Source: an uncultured Candidatus Competibacteraceae bacterium (GTDB lineage Bacteria; Pseudomonadota; Gammaproteobacteria; Competibacterales; Competibacteraceae). Taken from it: a DNA stretch of 8,665 nt. Below are positions 6,030-8,665 of the stretch, piece by piece (positions within the stretch are counted from its first letter, which is position 1; each line of letters opens with the position of its first letter). The position numbers were made by a program, and so were the translations under genes. The notes below the pieces were generated by a model, which worked only from the letters and a program-made list of their open reading frames with translations, was not told the DNA's origin and did not search any database. Where the stretch lies: positions 1 through 8,665 of the forward strand of contig CALGOO010000305.1 in NCBI GenBank assembly GCA_937960715.1, given 5' to 3'.

Positions 6030-6056
6030 CGCCTTCCGGAGACCGCCCGGAAGGCG
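6030..6056 (-). promoter_or_regulatory. Perfect 10-bp leader hairpin ahead of rtcB
   Basis: The arms 6030-6039 and 6047-6056 (cgccttccgg/ccggaaggcg) enclose a 7-nt loop. No T-tract follows, so it is more likely a pause or structural hairpin than a terminator. Its 5' side abuts the stop codon of the small leader ORF. Confidence 0.6.
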
Positions 6057-6086
6057 TCACATGACGGCGTGTTCTGATATGAGCAT
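6057..6086 (-). CDS. Putative leader peptide MLISEHAVM upstream of rtcB
   Basis: ATG 6086-6084 opens nine sense codons ending in TGA 6059-6057. GGGAGG at 6099-6094 lies 7 nt upstream, a good ribosome site. Its stop overlaps (GTGA) a GTG at 6060-6058 that opens a 47-codon frame continuing in phase into rtcB. The peptide shows no run of a single amino acid of the kind seen in amino-acid biosynthesis attenuators. The case rests on the ribosome site and the position just before the leader hairpin. So short an ORF can arise by chance. Confidence 0.35.
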   Translation of the reverse strand: MLISEHAVM

Positions 6087-6160
6087 GTGGGAACCTCCCG
6101 TGCGCTGGAGCGGCGTGATCCGCCGTCGGTTATCGACAAGGATCCTGAAGGAAGGTTCGC

Positions 6161-6189
6161 ACTATAGGCAGCTTCCCCGCGCGTGTCAA
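6161..6189 (-). promoter_or_regulatory. Consensus sigma70 promoter for rtcB leader
   Basis: The minus strand has TTGACA (6189-6184), a 17-bp spacer, and TATAGT (6166-6161). This is a perfect -35 box, ideal spacing and a 5 of 6 match at -10. Transcription should begin near 6154, giving about 235 nt of 5' untranslated RNA before the rtcB ATG. The well-studied rtcBA operon of E. coli is instead driven by sigma54 with RtcR; no sigma54 site is seen here. Confidence 0.82.
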
Positions 6190-6327
6190 AAGCCGCGAAT
6201 CCCGGGATGCAATTCGCCAAGGGTCTGATAAATTTTAAAGGATACGCAATTCTCGCAATGGGAATCCGGGCGTTCCCGTGAAATGCCGATCGGGTCGACA
6301 ATCACCAACGATGAGGAGAAGAAGCAC

Positions 6328-7485
6328 ATGCAGCGCCGTGAATTCATCAAGAAAACAGGTCTGGGTCTGGTCGCCGCCGCCGGTGCGACCACGGTTCCCG
6401 CCATCGGTCAGTCATCATCCCCGCCAGCGGCCCAATCCGCCGCCCAGCCTGCGGCTCCGCCTCAGGGACAGGGGTTGCCGACCCTCAAATGGCGGATTGC
6501 CTCCAGCTTTCCCAAGAGCCTGGATACGATCTACGGCGGCGCCGAGGTACTGGCCAAGCGGATTGCCGAACTGACCGAGGGCAGGTTCGAGATTCGAGTC
6601 TTCGCCGGCGGCGAGATCGTGCCGCCGTTCGGCGTGCTGGACGCCGTGCAGCAGAACACGGTGGAGTGCTGCCATACCTGCGGCTACTACTTCCACGGCA
6701 AGAACAAGGCGTTTTCCATCGACACCGCCATCCCGTTCGGGCTGAACGCCCGGCAGATGAACGGCTGGTACTATTACGGCGAGGGTCTGACCTTGACTCG
6801 CGAGTTCTTCGCCAAGTACAGCGTCGTCAACTTCCCCGGCGGTAATACCGGCACCCAGATGGGCGGCTGGTTCCGCAAGGAAGTGAAATCGCTGGAAGAC
6901 CTCAAGGGTCTGAAAATGCGCATTCCCGGTTTCGGCGCGGAGGTGTTCTCGGCGTTGGGCGCGGTGCCGCAGGCCCTGCCGGGCGGCGAAATCTATCCGG
7001 CCTTGGAGCGTGGCGCCATCGACGCCGCCGAATGGGTTGGCCCCTACGACGACGAGAAACTTGGTTTCTACAAGGTCGCCAAGTTCTACTACTACCCCGG
7101 CTGGTGGGAGACCGGGCCGCAAATCAGTTTCTACGTCAACAAGGAGCAATGGGAGAAGCTGCCCAAGCCCTATCAGGCGGCATTCGAGACCGCCGCCACC
7201 GAAGCCAACCTGCGGATGATGGCCGCCTACGACGCCAAGAATCCGCAGGCCATCCAGCGGTTGGTGCAAAACGGCGCCCAACTCAAGCGTTATCCGGACG
7301 ATGTCCTGAAAGCGGCCTATGACGCGGCCCAGAAGCTATACGCCGAGGAATCCGCCAAGAATCCGGATTTCAAGAAGCTGTATGATTCGCTACGCGCCTT
7401 CCAGCAAATCTCCGACATCTGGATGAGTTTGCCCGAGGGTGCCTTGGCTAACTTCATGCAGGCGCAGATGCGCGCCAAGAAATAG
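6328..7485 (+). CDS. dctP: TRAP transporter substrate-binding protein, DctP family (TakP-like)
   Basis: This periplasmic binding protein captures an organic acid and delivers it to a Na+-driven TRAP permease. The 385-residue chain opens with a Tat signal (QRREFIKK then a hydrophobic stretch, residues 2-28, with no lipobox cysteine), followed by an Ala/Pro/Gln-rich linker at 29-49. The mature domain follows the TakP alpha-keto-acid binder of Rhodobacter closely as I recall it: WRIASSFPKSLDTIYGGAEVL (55-75), VECCHTCGYYFHGK (112-125), FPGGNTGTQMGGWFRKE (169-185, with the conserved Arg183 of the DctP fold), MRIPGFGAEV (197-206) and AAEWVGPYDDEKLGF (233-247). Pyruvate or another keto acid is a likely ligand, inferred from similarity. 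The start is ATG 6328 with AGGAG 9 nt upstream; the frame extends to 6283 but that would bury the Tat signal. No clear promoter was found in 6190-6320. The gene ends at a shared terminator. Confidence 0.93.
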   Translation: MQRREFIKKTGLGLVAAAGATTVPAIGQSSSPPAAQSAAQPAAPPQGQGLPTLKWRIASSFPKSLDTIYGGAEVLAKRIAELTEGRFEIRVFAGGEIVPPFGVLDAVQQNTVECCHTCGYYFHGKNKAFSIDTAIPFGLNARQMNGWYYYGEGLTLTREFFAKYSVVNFPGGNTGTQMGGWFRKEVKSLEDLKGLKMRIPGFGAEVFSALGAVPQALPGGEIYPALERGAIDAAEWVGPYDDEKLGFYKVAKFYYYPGWWETGPQISFYVNKEQWEKLPKPYQAAFETAATEANLRMMAAYDAKNPQAIQRLVQNGAQLKRYPDDVLKAAYDAAQKLYAEESAKNPDFKKLYDSLRAFQQISDIWMSLPEGALANFMQAQMRAKK

Positions 7486-7507
7486 CCTTCAATCCGCCTT
7501 GGCATCG

Positions 7508-7542
7508 CGAAAACCCGGCGCTATCGACGCCGGGGTTTTTCG
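7508..7542. terminator. Bidirectional intrinsic terminator between dctP and dctM
   Basis: The stem cccggcg/cgccggg (7514-7520 with 7528-7534) has a 7-nt loop and is flanked by AAAA on one side and TTTTT on the other, so it works for both converging genes. G7535 is a small bulge. The plus-strand side ends in five T residues (7536-7540), the minus-strand side in four. Confidence 0.88.
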
Positions 7543-7549
7543 TGGCTGC

Positions 7550-8665
7550 TTATTGGGCAGGCTTGGGCAACTGCTTGAACAGATCGGCGGCGTCTTCCTG
7601 ACCGGCGGGCGGATTTGAACCGCCGCTATCCTCGGGCAAACCCAGCATCCGCACCTGGGCCGGCTGGCCGGTATTGACCGGACGGTCCAAGCCGACGGTC
7701 ACCAGCGACGGGAAGGCGATGATCAGCGCCACCATGATCACCTGGATCACGACGAACGGCACCGCGCCCCAGTAGATGTCGGTGGTGCGCACCGCCGGGG
7801 GGGCGACGCTGCGCAGATAGAACAGGGCGAAGCCGAACGGCGGGTGCATGAACGAGGTCTGCATGTTCACGCCCATCAGGATACCGAACCAGACCAGGTC
7901 GATGCCCAGCTTCTCCGCCACTGGCGCCAGCAGCGGCAGGATGATGAAGCTGATCTCGAAGAAATCGAGGAAGAACGCCAGCAGGAACACCAGCGTGTTG
8001 ACCACGATCAGGAAACCCAACTGACCGCCGGGCAAGTCGAGCAGCAGGTGCTCCACCCACAGGTCGCCGTTGACCCCGCGGAACACCAGACTGAACACGC
8101 TGGCGCCGATCAGGATGAAAATCACAAAACTGGTGATCTTGGCGGTGGCGTGCATCGCCTCGACCAGCATCTTGCGGTTTAGCTTGCCTTTGCCTAGAGC
8201 CAGCAGCATGGCGCCGACCCCGCCCAGCGCGCCACCCTCGGTGGGGGTGGCCCAGCCGATGAAGATGCTGCCCAGCACCAGGAAGATCAGCACCAGCGGC
8301 GGCACCATCGCCACGACCACCCGGCGGGCCAGCGCCCAGCCGCGCAGGGTGCGCGCCTCCGGCGGCAGGGCCGGGACGGTATGCGGGCGAAAAACGGTGT
8401 TCAGGAAGATCCAGCCGACGTACAACCCGGTCAGCACGAAACCGGGGATGAAGGCGCCCTTGTACATGTCGCCGACCGAGCGGCCGAGCACGTCGGCCAT
8501 CACGATCAGCACCAGCGAGGGCGGGATGATCTGCGCCAGGGTGCCGGAGGCGGCGATCACGCCGGAGGCCAGCGCCTTGTCGTAGCCGAAGCGCAGCATG
8601 ATCGGCAGCGAGATCAGGCCCATGGCGATCACCGAGGCGGCGACCACGCCGGTGGTGGCGGCCAG
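7550..8665 (-). CDS. dctM: TRAP transporter large permease, DctM family (5' end outside window)
   Basis: DctM is the 12-14 helix inner-membrane subunit that couples Na+ entry to substrate import. The visible 371 codons are the C-terminal part; the frame stays open to the window edge, where LAATTG precedes the first in-window GTG, so the true start lies outside. Family motifs in order: ATTGVVAASVIAMGLISLP at the edge, ASGTLAQIIPPSLVLI, GWATPTEGGALGG in mid-chain, FFLDFFEISFIILPLLAP, and MGVNMQTSFMHPPFGFALF. Many hydrophobic helices are evident. The HPPFG version and the LDFFEISFI motif place it with the TakM-like/large-substrate DctM subgroup, agreeing with the TakP-like binder. The last 45 residues are a polar tail (MLGLPEDSGGSNPPAGQ and on) after the final helix. 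The small subunit DctQ is not in the window and would be expected just upstream (beyond 8665). Confidence 0.95.
   Translation of the reverse strand: MAATTGVVAASVIAMGLISLPIMLRFGYDKALASGVIAASGTLAQIIPPSLVLIVMADVLGRSVGDMYKGAFIPGFVLTGLYVGWIFLNTVFRPHTVPALPPEARTLRGWALARRVVVAMVPPLVLIFLVLGSIFIGWATPTEGGALGGVGAMLLALGKGKLNRKMLVEAMHATAKITSFVIFILIGASVFSLVFRGVNGDLWVEHLLLDLPGGQLGFLIVVNTLVFLLAFFLDFFEISFIILPLLAPVAEKLGIDLVWFGILMGVNMQTSFMHPPFGFALFYLRSVAPPAVRTTDIYWGAVPFVVIQVIMVALIIAFPSLVTVGLDRPVNTGQPAQVRMLGLPEDSGGSNPPAGQEDAADLFKQLPKPAQ

Larger units (their letters stand above)
5960..6154 (-). ncRNA. Candidate structured leader RNA / attenuator of rtcB (about 195 nt)
   Basis: The segment lies between a consensus promoter and a strong terminator, both facing rtcB. 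In order on the minus strand it holds a 5-bp hairpin CGGCG/CGCCG (6125-6111), a GGGAGG ribosome site with a nine-residue ORF (6086-6057), a perfect 10-bp hairpin CGCCTTCCGG/CCGGAAGGCG (6056-6030), a GGTTGTC motif (6027-6021) able to pair with GACAACC in the terminator (5983-5977), and the terminator itself. It resembles no riboswitch or common RNA (6S, SRP, tmRNA, T-box) that I can recall. The 5' end is inferred from promoter spacing. Confidence 0.45.

Noticed and set aside
5920..6060. Extended 446-residue RtcB as the main product
   Set aside because: The extra 47 residues match nothing in RtcB and would be encoded across a hairpin and an intrinsic terminator; kept only as a regulatory hypothesis.
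6140..6175. T-arm-like GGTTCGC motif on the plus strand, suggesting a tRNA
   Set aside because: The flanking bases do not form a T-stem and no acceptor, D or anticodon arms can be built; the bases overlap the rtcB -10 box.
5149..6228. Long plus-strand frame antisense to rtcB (359 codons)
   Set aside because: It is a GC-rich shadow of rtcB, which has complete family motifs on the other strand.
6415..7281. Long minus-strand frame antisense to dctP
   Set aside because: Shadow of a well-matched DctP-family gene.
1..8665. CRISPR array, rRNA, tRNA or origin of replication
   Set aside because: I saw no regularly spaced direct repeats, no tRNA cloverleaf, no rRNA signature and no DnaA-box cluster on reading the window.

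Overview
The window looks like chromosomal DNA of a GC-rich Gammaproteobacterium. The reasons are the GC-rich coding bias, a DUF2782 periplasmic protein (a largely gammaproteobacterial family), a TakP-like TRAP transporter and an RtcB RNA ligase. A Competibacter-like lineage is possible, but this is only an impression. The stretch from about 240 to 1260 is visibly richer in A/T than the rest and carries a PIN-domain toxin candidate, which suggests an acquired accessory patch.

Layout. Positions 1-236 (-) hold the start of a small unrecognised protein that runs off the window. At 315-413 an 18-bp perfect inverted repeat brackets 63 bp, like a MITE or IS relic. Positions 417-1247 (-) hold a VapC-like PIN nuclease and a small gene downstream of it that may be its partner. 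Positions 1248-1912 are a gene-free, hairpin-rich stretch. Positions 1913-2671 (-) encode an unusually long nucleoside diphosphate kinase. Positions 2883-3269 (-) are an unidentified reading frame broken by one TGA. Positions 3320-4108 (+) encode a ubiquitin-like/Mut7-C (PIN-fold, zinc-ribbon) protein, followed by a secreted DUF2782 protein at 4183-4524 (+).

The second half has two modules. The first is rtcB (4720-5919, -), with a 51-codon basic ORF just downstream (4536-4691, -) that looks co-transcribed. rtcB is preceded by a consensus sigma70 promoter (TTGACA, 17-bp spacer, TATAGT) and a leader of about 235 nt. The leader contains a short ORF with a good Shine-Dalgarno, a 10-bp hairpin and a strong intrinsic terminator ending about 40 nt before the rtcB start codon. 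This looks like transcription attenuation, or a small RNA with read-through into rtcB. The second module is a TRAP transporter for an organic (probably alpha-keto) acid. Its Tat-exported binding protein (6328-7485, +) and its large permease (7550-8665, -, cut by the window edge) converge on a shared bidirectional terminator.

The most interesting feature is the rtcB leader. RtcB repairs or splices RNA, its usual regulator RtcR and partners RtcA, archease and PrfH are not in the window, and the leader instead suggests RNA-based control. The other genes are mostly ordinary housekeeping, apart from the enlarged NDK and the TGA-interrupted frame.
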